From Vibrio tubiashii ATCC 19109 (GTDB lineage Bacteria; Pseudomonadota; Gammaproteobacteria; Enterobacterales; Vibrionaceae): 64,000 nt of DNA. Under the pieces are notes generated by a model. It was not told where the DNA came from and searched no databases. It saw only the letters and a program-made list of their open reading frames with translations. Positions 9,428 through 16,209 of this stretch are shown here, piece by piece (position 1 is the first letter of the stretch; each line of letters begins with the position of its first letter). The stretch lies in contig NZ_CP009355.1 in NCBI RefSeq assembly GCF_000772105.1, forward strand, positions 620,001 to 684,000, in the 5' to 3' direction. The position numbers and the translations under genes are program-made.

Positions 9428-9892
9428 ATGGAAATGAGCGTAGGGGAAGTCGCAAAGCGTGCCGGAGTAAAAGTCTCGGCACTGCATTTTTACGAGCAGA
9501 AAGGTTTGATTCACAGCTGGCGCAATCAAGGTAACCAAAGGCGTTATCATCGTAGCGTGCTGAGAAGGATCGCAGTGATTAAAGCAGCACAGGAAGTCGG
9601 TTTAACGCTAGAGGATATTGTCCACTCGCTTGACCAGTTACCTAAGCATCAAGCACCAAATAGGCAGCAATGGGATCGCATGGCTTCAGGATGGAAAGAG
9701 ATGCTTGAGCACAGAATTCTACAACTAAAAGCACTCCAAGATGACCTAGGGGGCTGCATTGGCTGCGGTTGTCTCTCTATGGAGTCTTGCGCAATCTACA
9801 ATCCTCAAGATATTCGCGCAGAAACATTTAAAGGCAAAACCTTACTGACCAACCCTGAAGAGTGGTCAGAGGGAAAGAGCGAACCCGAGTAA
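9428..9892 (+). CDS. soxR: Redox-sensitive transcriptional activator SoxR
   Basis: The start is ATG 9428 (MEMSVGEVAKRAGVKV) with GGAGG 5 bases before it; the protein is 154 aa. The MerR-type HTH (VGEVAKRAGVKVSALHFYEQ) opens it, a dimerisation helix follows, and the [2Fe-2S] cluster motif CIGCGCLSMESC lies near residue 117. These are the hallmarks of SoxR, which is activated by oxidation of the cluster by redox-cycling drugs or superoxide. No soxS follows, so SoxR probably acts directly on targets as in most non-enteric bacteria. Two boxes are visible in the window. The last 27 bp overlap the convergent AEC gene. Confidence 0.96.
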   Translation: MEMSVGEVAKRAGVKVSALHFYEQKGLIHSWRNQGNQRRYHRSVLRRIAVIKAAQEVGLTLEDIVHSLDQLPKHQAPNRQQWDRMASGWKEMLEHRILQLKALQDDLGGCIGCGCLSMESCAIYNPQDIRAETFKGKTLLTNPEEWSEGKSEPE

Positions 9893-10741
9893 CAAGGGCA
9901 GAGTCAAAATACTAAAGAAGTTGCCAAATAAGACCATTGAAGCCACCTTGGTGGGCTCTATATGAAAGCGCTCAGCGAATAAGTAGTTCATCACGGCAGG
10001 TGGCAGCATGGTGAAAAGTACCATCATTTGTAACTGCATCGTTGGTAGTGGAATAAAGAAGTAAATAACCGCGAAAGCAATCGCGCCAGTAAACAGTGAT
10101 TGCAATGTGCAAAGCAGACCAACCTTAAGACCACTCATCCTCATATTACACATTTGAGCCCCTAAAGAGAGCAGCATAACTGGCACCGCCGCTTGCCCGA
10201 GTAAAACAGTCGCTTCATACAATGGAGACCAGACACCAATACCAGATAAATTGAAGATAAGCGCTGCGCTTGCGGCAAGAAAGATCGGCATTTTGATGAT
10301 CTGTTTGAACGGATTCCCTTCACTGAGCAGCGCCAAGCCAAGGCTAATGTGGATACAGGCTGAAACCACAAACAGTAATACAGCGGAAGCAAGAGCAGTG
10401 TCGCCAAAGGTGTAAGTAAAAAGTGGAATCGCCAAGTTACCGCTATTGCGAAACATATGCGGTGGAGCCCAGGTTTTATATCTCAGATTAGACATTTTAC
10501 ATACTGGAATCATTACCAACCCCGGTAGCAACACAGCAACGAGGGATGCAGTGAGTAAAGGCACTTGCTGAGTATCTAGCGGCATAGCAACCAGAGAAGA
10601 GAAGACGAGCGCAGGGGTAAAGGCATCCATGTTAATGCGATTAATCGGTTTGAAATCGGGTTTTAACCAACGCCCAACCGAGTAACCCACAGCCACCAAT
10701 GCAAAAACTGGAAAAAGTATGCCTACGACTTGCTGAAACAT
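9866..10741 (-). CDS. AEC (auxin efflux carrier) family transporter
   Basis: The 291-residue protein has about ten hydrophobic helices. The landmarks are FPVFALVAVGYSVGRW at the N-terminus, the conserved FRNSGNLAIPLF of helix 4, and LGAQMCNMRM after the middle loop. The AEC/BASS-like fold transports organic acids or amino-acid derivatives; the substrate here is unknown. The 3' end overlaps the soxR 3' end by 27 bp on the opposite strand, so their transcripts collide or are antisense at the ends. Confidence 0.88.
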   Translation of the reverse strand: MFQQVVGILFPVFALVAVGYSVGRWLKPDFKPINRINMDAFTPALVFSSLVAMPLDTQQVPLLTASLVAVLLPGLVMIPVCKMSNLRYKTWAPPHMFRNSGNLAIPLFTYTFGDTALASAVLLFVVSACIHISLGLALLSEGNPFKQIIKMPIFLAASAALIFNLSGIGVWSPLYEATVLLGQAAVPVMLLSLGAQMCNMRMSGLKVGLLCTLQSLFTGAIAFAVIYFFIPLPTMQLQMMVLFTMLPPAVMNYLFAERFHIEPTKVASMVLFGNFFSILTLPLLLGFALSL

Positions 10742-10855
10742 GTCCTGCCCTGAACTGTCTAAATCCTAGTCGTCAAAGTAACTGATTTTATTACAACAAA
10801 ACAGAGCGAGAAGAGAAATTAGGTCAACAGACCCTAGTGAACTATCTACTTTGCG

Positions 10856-11344
10856 TTACTCTTGGCGATACTTGTGCAGTAAGTTGATTGGTATATGACA
10901 GTAGTCATTGGGAAAATGCGTTAATCTATCTTGGTGCTCTTCATCGCTTTTTACGTAATTGGTCAGCACTTTGACCTCTACTGCAATCTTGTCGCTGTCT
11001 GGTCGATTGGCAATATAGTGCTGAGCCGCAATCAGATGAGTGGTATTTTGGCTGTACACTCCTGTGCGGTACTTTTCTCCAACGTCTTCTCCTTGCTGAT
11101 TGACACTGTACGGGTCAATTATTTCGAAAAGGTACTCCATTAACTGTTCGACGGAAACCTTATCGGAATCAAATTGGGTGCGAACGCATTCCGCATAGCC
11201 GTCATACTCACTCAACGTTGTGTCCGTGGTTCCGTTGGCTCGCCCTGCTTCTGTGCTCACTACGCCGGGCAAGTGTTTCATAAACTCTTGAACGCCCCAT
11301 AAGCAACCACCGGCAATGTATATTTCTTCTAACAAAATCATCAT
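10856..11344 (-). CDS. msrA: Peptide methionine-S-sulfoxide reductase (MsrA family)
   Basis: The 162-residue protein opens with the catalytic IYIAGGCLWGVQ (GCFWG variant with Leu), followed by GVVSTEAGRANG, TLSEYDGYAECV and the DPYSVNQQGEDVGEKYRTGVY segment, all diagnostic of MsrA. It reduces methionine-S-sulfoxide using thioredoxin. It is short, as in the compact MsrA subfamily, and lacks a signal peptide, so it acts in the cytosol. ATG 11344 and the next codon ATG 11341 are both possible starts. It is divergent from qnr. Confidence 0.9.
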   Translation of the reverse strand: MMILLEEIYIAGGCLWGVQEFMKHLPGVVSTEAGRANGTTDTTLSEYDGYAECVRTQFDSDKVSVEQLMEYLFEIIDPYSVNQQGEDVGEKYRTGVYSQNTTHLIAAQHYIANRPDSDKIAVEVKVLTNYVKSDEEHQDRLTHFPNDYCHIPINLLHKYRQE

Positions 11345-11499
11345 CCGTTAAGTATTTGCGGTGATACTAGTACAGAACGCGTAGCTAATGAAGGACTAGG
11401 TTCTCCATAATGTTCGCGAGTCCCTATATGACTCTAAGTTGGTTTAATTTATTTTTTGCATAAGTGCGTAGGGTGAAATTGAAATAAGCGGCTGAGAGT

Positions 11500-11523
11500 G
11501 CCAATTTGATGCCTTAAATTGGC
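11500..11523. promoter_or_regulatory. 8-bp inverted repeat upstream of qnr
   Basis: GCCAATTT and AAATTGGC are separated by 8 bases, about 100 bp before the qnr start in the 276-bp msrA-qnr spacer. It could be an operator or a leader hairpin. No LexA box of the kind seen before qnrB was found. Confidence 0.35.
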
Positions 11524-11620
11524 GATTTGGAGGGGTTTTAAGTTGATGATTTTAAAGGGGTTGTTTTTGTGGAAAAACAGTAGCTTAGAGTGTTAGTCTT
11601 GCGTTCAACAAGGAGACACA

Positions 11621-12271
11621 ATGATTACAAGCGACGCAATTTTTGAATTTGAAGACTTTAGTCACCAAGACTTACAAAACAGCCATTTTGAGCGATGTCA
11701 GTTTATTAAATGTACCTTTGACAGAGCTGACTTACGCGAAGCTAAGTTTGTCGACTGCCGTTTCATTGAACCACAGGCTTTGGAGTCTTGCAGCTTTCAG
11801 CATGCTAACTTAAAAGACGCGAGTTTTTCCAACTGTATGCTTGCCATGTGCCAGTTTACAGGAGCAGACTGCTTTGGAATTGAGCTACGTAAATGCGACT
11901 TGAAGGGCGCAAACTTTCAACGTGCTAACTTTGCCAACCATATTAGCCACAAAGCCTATTTCTGTTCTGCTTTCATAACGGGGTGTAACTTGATTTATGC
12001 CAATTTCGAAAGGGCATTGCTAGAGAAATGTGAACTGTTTGAGAATCGTTGGAATGGGGCGAACCTATTTGGTGCCAGTTTCTTAGGGTCAGATTTATCG
12101 AGTGGCGAGTTTAGCTCAGAGCAGTGGGGGACTTTCAATATGGAGCAATGTGACTTAACCCACGTGGATTTAGAGGGGCTTAACTTACGTAGAGTCTCTA
12201 TGACAGGGGTGAAAATCTGTGATTGGCAGCAGGCTCAATTACTTGAACCATTTGGTTTGATAGTGATTTAA
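11621..12271 (+). CDS. qnr: Qnr-type pentapeptide repeat protein
   Basis: The 216-residue protein is made of pentapeptide repeats (A/C-D/N-L/F-x-x), such as CTFDRADLREAKFVDCRF, CDLKGANFQRANF and YFCSAFITGCNLIYANFE. The conserved Qnr C-terminal block GVKICDWQQAQLLE is present. Length and blocks match chromosomal Vibrio Qnr proteins, which protect DNA gyrase from quinolones by mimicking a DNA helix. AAGGAG stands 6 bases before ATG 11621. No mobile element adjoins it, so it is a resident chromosomal copy of the kind from which plasmid qnr genes derive. Confidence 0.92.
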   Translation: MITSDAIFEFEDFSHQDLQNSHFERCQFIKCTFDRADLREAKFVDCRFIEPQALESCSFQHANLKDASFSNCMLAMCQFTGADCFGIELRKCDLKGANFQRANFANHISHKAYFCSAFITGCNLIYANFERALLEKCELFENRWNGANLFGASFLGSDLSSGEFSSEQWGTFNMEQCDLTHVDLEGLNLRRVSMTGVKICDWQQAQLLEPFGLIVI

Positions 12272-12306
12272 TGCTCGTTTAAGCCGAAATTCAAGTATTC
12301 ATAAAA

Positions 12307-12326
12307 GCAGGTGGTAACGCACCTGC
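12307..12326. terminator. Bidirectional terminator between qnr and the NicO gene
   Basis: GCAGGTG and CACCTGC form a 7-bp stem with a 6-base loop. CTTT follows on the plus strand and TTTTA on the minus strand, so it can end both convergent genes. Confidence 0.75.
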
Positions 12327-12340
12327 CTTTACCTCGTCAC

Positions 12341-13144
12341 CTAAATCTGAATAAAGGTGGCGTACTGTTCTGTGGTTAATAGCAAATAGCCAAACAAGGC
12401 AACGAATGCGCCACCTATAAACTGAATCGCTTTAAAAGAGTGCTGTGAAGGGATCAGTTCAGCTATGGAGTCTTTTCCCTTTACGGCTAAACAGACAATC
12501 ACACTGGTGCTAATCGCGGTGCCGATTGCCATCATAATCGCACTAATGATACCGACTCCACGTAATCCCACCATATTCGAGAAGAGCAAGATCATCACCG
12601 CACCAGTACATGGCCTCAAGCCAACCGCCGCAACAATGCCATATAGGCCATGTTTGTTTACAAAAAGTGGAGTTTTGGAAGTGGCCTTAACCATAAGGAC
12701 CACGCCAAGGCAGATAACGCAGAAATAGCTGATACGGATAGCCGACGCAATGGCGTTGTGCACTTCTCGCATGGTGGCCGAGAACATGGCTAACATGAAT
12801 TCGACGATAACTATCGCTACGCATGCTTGTAGCATTGCTGTTGTAATGGTAATGAAGATCGCCTTGGATACGGTGCCGCGATTGGTGATCAAATAGGAGC
12901 TAACGAGCACTTTGCCGTGACCTGCTCCAAGCGAATGTAGCAGGCCGTATAAGAAGCTGACGCCGATAAACCATAGCAAAGCACCTTGCTTGTTTTCCTC
13001 TATGTCGTAAATAAGATCAGCTAGTTCATGGTTAAGAAGACGTTGGACATGAATCGCTTTGACCATAAGCACTGGCCAGTAGCTCATAACGGTATAGGCG
13101 AGTACGACGAGTAAACTAGCGAAAAGAATCTTTTTTTTATTCAT
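12341..13144 (-). CDS. NicO-family (RcnA/HoxN-like) metal transporter
   Basis: The 267-residue protein has about six to seven membrane helices. The metal-site motif HSLGAGHGKVLV lies at residues 71-82, and a second signature GLRPCTGAVMILL near 175, both typical of the NicO/RcnA group (nickel, cobalt or, in zinc clusters, unassigned). It overlaps the DUF1007 gene by 8 bp, so the two are translationally coupled. This pair is often found in zinc-linked loci, and a ZnuA-like gene lies just upstream. The metal is inferred from context only. Confidence 0.85.
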   Translation of the reverse strand: MNKKKILFASLLVVLAYTVMSYWPVLMVKAIHVQRLLNHELADLIYDIEENKQGALLWFIGVSFLYGLLHSLGAGHGKVLVSSYLITNRGTVSKAIFITITTAMLQACVAIVIVEFMLAMFSATMREVHNAIASAIRISYFCVICLGVVLMVKATSKTPLFVNKHGLYGIVAAVGLRPCTGAVMILLFSNMVGLRGVGIISAIMMAIGTAISTSVIVCLAVKGKDSIAELIPSQHSFKAIQFIGGAFVALFGYLLLTTEQYATFIQI

Positions 13145-13748
13145 TGTAATGACAGTCTATATAAACGGTTTCAGTGAAAAGCTGGCCGAGTGCCTCATCT
13201 GGGTCAGCATCTATGGGGAGTGCCATTGCGTAGGCCATCTGCTCGGGTGTTGGATTTGGCTTTTCAAGTCTGATATTGCACGCCATATTGTCACTTAAAT
13301 GGATCGCAGTTGCGCTATTCCAGCTCATATCTACGTAGTATGTAGGGTCGAAAATGAGCAGCTTGAGGTTATCGCTGTTAAGTGGAACGGGCTTTGCCAG
13401 AGGAAGATCAAAACGTAGTGTGGCCTTTCCGCGTTTTAACGTGAGATCAGGGTCTATAGCCTTGCGATATTTGATCGGGTTTTCGTCTTGATAGAAGTAG
13501 GTGAAGTAATGGTGACCCAACATGTTTTCAGCAATCGAATTCGCTAAGCGTTTGAGCATAGTAGGATCTGACCTATCTTCTCCATCTAACATATAGGCGG
13601 TGGTCATTGCGTCGAACTCCCACACCATATACAGGCTGGTAATCTCCTGTTCATTACCTTGGATATAGGTGTTCATCTCAATCCAAGAATGAGGGTGAGC
13701 AAATGATTGAGCACAGCAAAACAGCAGGATTAAAGTGGCTTTTTTCAT
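13137..13748 (-). CDS. DUF1007 family periplasmic protein
   Basis: The 203-residue protein begins with a signal peptide (MKKATLILLFCCAQSFA) followed at once by HPHSWIEMNTYIQG, the histidine motif that defines DUF1007, which would sit at the mature N-terminus. The remainder is beta-rich (TLRFDLPLAKPVP, LLIFDPTYYVDM). DUF1007 genes travel with NicO transporters, and the protein is thought to bind metal in the periplasm and hand it to the transporter, although no biochemical function is established. It sits 55 bp after the ZnuA-like gene, behind a terminator-like hairpin. Confidence 0.87.
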   Translation of the reverse strand: MKKATLILLFCCAQSFAHPHSWIEMNTYIQGNEQEITSLYMVWEFDAMTTAYMLDGEDRSDPTMLKRLANSIAENMLGHHYFTYFYQDENPIKYRKAIDPDLTLKRGKATLRFDLPLAKPVPLNSDNLKLLIFDPTYYVDMSWNSATAIHLSDNMACNIRLEKPNPTPEQMAYAMALPIDADPDEALGQLFTETVYIDCHYNE

Positions 13749-13762
13749 GATTTCTTATTGAA

Positions 13763-13795
13763 TGTGAAAAAGATAAAGGCTGCAAACGCAGCCTT
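13763..13795 (-). terminator. Terminator-like hairpin after the ZnuA-like gene
   Basis: On the minus strand AAGGCTGC-gttt-GCAGCCTT is followed by TATCTTTTTC. It lies between the ZnuA-like and DUF1007 genes, so it may reduce rather than abolish expression of the downstream pair. Confidence 0.7.
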
Positions 13796-13803
13796 ATACC
13801 AAT

Positions 13804-14676
13804 TTAACGCTGCTTTAAACAGCTCGTTAGACTGTTCGAGATCGATTTCAAGAAGGTAAAGTAGCTACCTTTCTCGACATCAATGTCAGTGCCTAATGGA
13901 TCAAGAGAGCCAATCTTCGCGTCTGTACCGCGAACCGTGGACTCAATAACCGCAGGGGTAAACTGAGGCTCAGTGAAGACACATTGAACATTCTTTTCGT
14001 TGATGGTGTTACGAATCTTGTTAAGTTTTTTCGCACCAGGCTTACGCTCTGGATCAACAGTGAAATGGCCAAGCTTCTTCGTTTTGAAGTAGTCTTCAAA
14101 GTAGCCATACGCGTCGTGGAATACGTAGTAGCCGTCGTTCTTGAATGGCTTCAACTCAAAATTAATTGCCGCAGCAGTGACTTTTAGGTTGTATTGGAAC
14201 TTATCAAAATTCTGCTGGTAGGAGGCGGTTTGTTCTGGATTAATTGCAATCAGACGTTGCGTAATTAAGCGAGCCACTTCGATTGACTGGCATGGACCAA
14301 GCCAAATGTGAGGATCATAAGTGCTATGGTGGTGACCACAGCCACATTTCTTGCCGAACTTTCTTAGCTCAATCGACTCTTGTTCTTGTAGCGTCAAAGC
14401 ACGGTCAATGTCCGCTATTGGCTTAACAAGAAAGCTTTCTAAATCTTGCCCAAACCACACGACTAAATCACTCTGTTTAAGGCGGATAAGATCGGAAGGT
14501 TTAAGAGCGTAGTCATGCGGAGAGGCATTTGTATCGAGCAATGTGCTGGTGGAGTCTCCTTCGGCAATGATCTCGTGGGCGATCATCTCAATGGGTTTTA
14601 TTGTTGCAAGCACAGTGACTGCTTGAGCTTGCATTGATGCTACCAATAGGGCAGCGGTTGCTATACGTTTGATCAT
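13804..14676 (-). CDS. ZnuA-like metal ABC transporter substrate-binding protein
   Basis: The start is ATG 14676, giving a signal peptide (MIKRIATAALLVASMQAQA) and a 290-residue protein. Cluster A-I landmarks are present: ATIKPIEMIAHEI, SPHDYALKPSD (first His), the metal loop CGCGHHHSTYDPHIW (second His), VFHDAYGYF (third His) and GSLDPLG (Asp). This is the ligand set of zinc/manganese-binding ZnuA/TroA proteins. No znuB or znuC lies in the window; NicO and DUF1007 genes follow instead. No Shine-Dalgarno is visible before the ATG, and a strong terminator hairpin stands 16 bases upstream, so expression probably needs readthrough. Confidence 0.88.
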   Translation of the reverse strand: MIKRIATAALLVASMQAQAVTVLATIKPIEMIAHEIIAEGDSTSTLLDTNASPHDYALKPSDLIRLKQSDLVVWFGQDLESFLVKPIADIDRALTLQEQESIELRKFGKKCGCGHHHSTYDPHIWLGPCQSIEVARLITQRLIAINPEQTASYQQNFDKFQYNLKVTAAAINFELKPFKNDGYYVFHDAYGYFEDYFKTKKLGHFTVDPERKPGAKKLNKIRNTINEKNVQCVFTEPQFTPAVIESTVRGTDAKIGSLDPLGTDIDVEKGSYFTFLKSISNSLTSCLKQR

Positions 14677-14691
14677 TGTGTTTTTGTTCAA

Positions 14692-14716
14692 TAAAAAAAG
14701 GCGGCACAATGCCGCC
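14692..14716 (-). terminator. Terminator/attenuator between leader ORF and ZnuA-like gene
   Basis: On the minus strand GGCGGCA-ttg-TGCCGCC is followed by seven T. It starts 9 bases after the stop of the 34-codon leader ORF and ends 16 bases before the ZnuA-like ATG, with no room for another promoter in between. This is the geometry of an attenuator. Confidence 0.8.
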
Positions 14717-14725
14717 AAAGAGGGG

Positions 14726-14830
14726 TTAAAGGGTAATCCAGCGGTTTTGTGTCGCTAAGTGCATAAACAGGTTCTGATTCAGCTGGAAAGTAGAGAAGTT
14801 TTGTACATTAGTGCTGATAACTGTAAACAT
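14726..14830 (-). CDS. 34-residue leader peptide/small protein before ZnuA-like gene
   Basis: ATG 14830 is preceded by an excellent ribosome site (GAGGAAACC-ATG) and reads 34 codons, beginning MFTVISTNVQNFSTF and ending LATQNRWITL. It has no signal peptide or clear membrane helix and is rich in Asn and Gln. It is not a known family to me. Its stop lies 9 bases before the attenuator-like hairpin, which argues for a regulatory leader; a small structural protein is the alternative. It lies 55 bp after the pilin gene on the same strand. Confidence 0.6.
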   Translation of the reverse strand: MFTVISTNVQNFSTFQLNQNLFMHLATQNRWITL

Positions 14831-14885
14831 GGTTTCCTCGATGATAGAGAGTGAAGGTTTATTGGAAGTGACTGATAACCCCGAG

Positions 14886-15419
14886 TTAGCAGCCGCTATC
14901 TTCTAAAACAAATGTGTACTTCCCGCTATATGGCGCTTGATATACTTTTAAATGACACGTGTTTCCTTTTAGTGGGTTGCTTTCAGCGTCCGCACCTGTA
15001 GGCTCTTTTAGAACAATGGCTGTTTCACGATCTTGCGTGCTATTGTTGAAGGTATTGAGTTCATCACTTTTGATGTTGATGATAAATACGTTGTTCAGAT
15101 CAAGCACACGCGCAAAATTTGATGCTTCGTTAATAATGTGACCGTAGTTAACCCAAACCTTCTCATCTTCTTTGTCCTCGCTGTTATGCGTTTCGACTAT
15201 GGTTTCAAAGAGTTCTTTCTTATGGTCACCGTTTAGAAATGCTTTACCATAAACCATAGAGTCTGCACCTAATAGGGCACCCTGAGTTGCTTTTAATGTT
15301 GATACACGTGCTTCTTTGGTTACTTCCATATACTTCGGCAGTGCAGCTGCCGCTAAAATCCCTAATACGGCCACAACAACAACGAGTTCAATAAGAGTAA
15401 AACCTCTTGCTTGTTTCAT
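14886..15419 (-). CDS. Type IV pilin-like protein (MSHA/PilA-like)
   Basis: The 177-residue protein has a short leader ending in G with the class-III prepilin signature RGFTLIELVVVVAVLGILAA at residues 5-24. It should be cut between G6 and F7 by PilD and methylated. Two C-terminal cysteines (CHLKVYQAPY... and final DSGC) bracket a typical pilin D-loop. No assembly ATPase, secretin or platform gene is nearby, so it is an orphan pilin that would use a system encoded elsewhere. The DsbA-like gene 75 bp upstream could form its disulfide. Confidence 0.88.
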   Translation of the reverse strand: MKQARGFTLIELVVVVAVLGILAAAALPKYMEVTKEARVSTLKATQGALLGADSMVYGKAFLNGDHKKELFETIVETHNSEDKEDEKVWVNYGHIINEASNFARVLDLNNVFIINIKSDELNTFNNSTQDRETAIVLKEPTGADAESNPLKGNTCHLKVYQAPYSGKYTFVLEDSGC

Positions 15420-15494
15420 TTGTATTCTCCGATTAGTGTTTGTTGGGAGTGACTCCGATTTTGAGTCGCTCCATAGAATTTTGATTGGTTGGGG

Positions 15495-16124
15495 TTAAAC
15501 GCCGCTTAGCTCGATTAACAGCAACTCAAGTTCCGGCAAGCTCTTTAGCGAACCAAGGTTGATGCGTTTGTTGCCATTGACAATGATTGTTGGCGTTGCG
15601 TTGATGTAATATTGTTTTGTCAGTTGGTCGAAGTTTTCGATGTCTTCACGGACATCTTCACAACCTTTGCGGAAATCAGTCGCATCGCCACCGCAGCGCT
15701 CGATCATTTCTGCGAGATCATCACGAGTACGTGGGGCTGAGCTAGGGCGAACGTGAGTGCTTGAGATAAGCTCGTTGACATAGTCGTGACCGATCTCTTG
15801 ACGATTCGCTGTAGCAATGCTTGCTTGGATGTCTTTACCTAGTGGGCCGAAATCTACCGGTACATCTACAAAGCTGATGCCAGCACGTTCAGCCATAGTA
15901 CGAATTGGTGTGTGTACAATGGCGCAAGGGCGGCAAAACGGAGTATAGAAAATCTTTACTTGTGGTTCGCTAGTTGGTTGTTGGTCGAGAGTGACATAAT
16001 GAACATTCTCTTCGAAGCTACCTGCATGCGCTTTTGAAGTATGTTTTGCGACAACAGAAAAAATCACTGTGATACAAAGAAGGTAAAAGCAAAGGGTGTT
16101 TTTAACTTGCTTAGAAACTTTCAT
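15495..16124 (-). CDS. DsbA-like periplasmic thiol:disulfide oxidoreductase
   Basis: The start is ATG 16124 (MKVSKQVKN) with AAGAGGT before it; the protein is about 209 aa. A signal anchor or peptide (YLLCITVIFSVVAKHTSKAHA) precedes a thioredoxin fold with the active site FYTPFCRPCAIVH and the cis-proline loop NATPTIIVNG. CRPC is not the CPHC of canonical DsbA, so its redox potential may differ. Two additional cysteines lie in the helical insert (ERCGGDATDFRKGCED). It sits between the adhesin and the pilin gene, so these surface proteins are candidate clients. Confidence 0.85.
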   Translation of the reverse strand: MKVSKQVKNTLCFYLLCITVIFSVVAKHTSKAHAGSFEENVHYVTLDQQPTSEPQVKIFYTPFCRPCAIVHTPIRTMAERAGISFVDVPVDFGPLGKDIQASIATANRQEIGHDYVNELISSTHVRPSSAPRTRDDLAEMIERCGGDATDFRKGCEDVREDIENFDQLTKQYYINATPTIIVNGNKRINLGSLKSLPELELLLIELSGV

Positions 16125-16143
16125 AAATGACCTCTTAGATAAC

Positions 16144-16166
16144 AAAAAAGGCCACTAGGCCCTTTG
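16144..16166 (-). terminator. Second hairpin with T-run just before the DsbA-like gene
   Basis: On the minus strand AAAGGGCC-tagt-GGCC is followed by TTTTTT and stands about 20 bases before the ATG. With the adhesin terminator just upstream, it makes a tandem pair. Confidence 0.6.
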
Positions 16167-16171
16167 TTTAG

Positions 16172-16197
16172 GAAAAGAAGTGCCATCCGTGGCACTT
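16172..16197 (-). terminator. Terminator of the adhesin gene
   Basis: On the minus strand AAGTGCCA-cgga-TGGCACTT is followed by CTTTTCC, directly after the adhesin stop codon at 16210. Confidence 0.78.
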
Positions 16198-16209
16198 TAG
16201 CAGTTGCTC

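Noticed and set aside
11345..11620. LexA/SOS box controlling qnr, as in qnrB
   Set aside because: No CTGT-n8-ACAG motif is present in the msrA-qnr spacer.
14677..14718. Longer N-terminus for the ZnuA-like protein from TTG 14718
   Set aside because: It would translate through the terminator stem and bury the signal peptide behind 14 residues.
14831..14885. Zur box before the ZnuA-like gene
   Set aside because: No GAAATGTTATA-type dyad could be found in the spacer or before the leader ORF.
15438..15472. Hairpin GGAGtGACTC/GAGTCgCTCC between the DsbA-like and pilin genes
   Set aside because: Imperfect stem, no T-run on the minus strand, and no clear regulatory context, so not listed as a feature.
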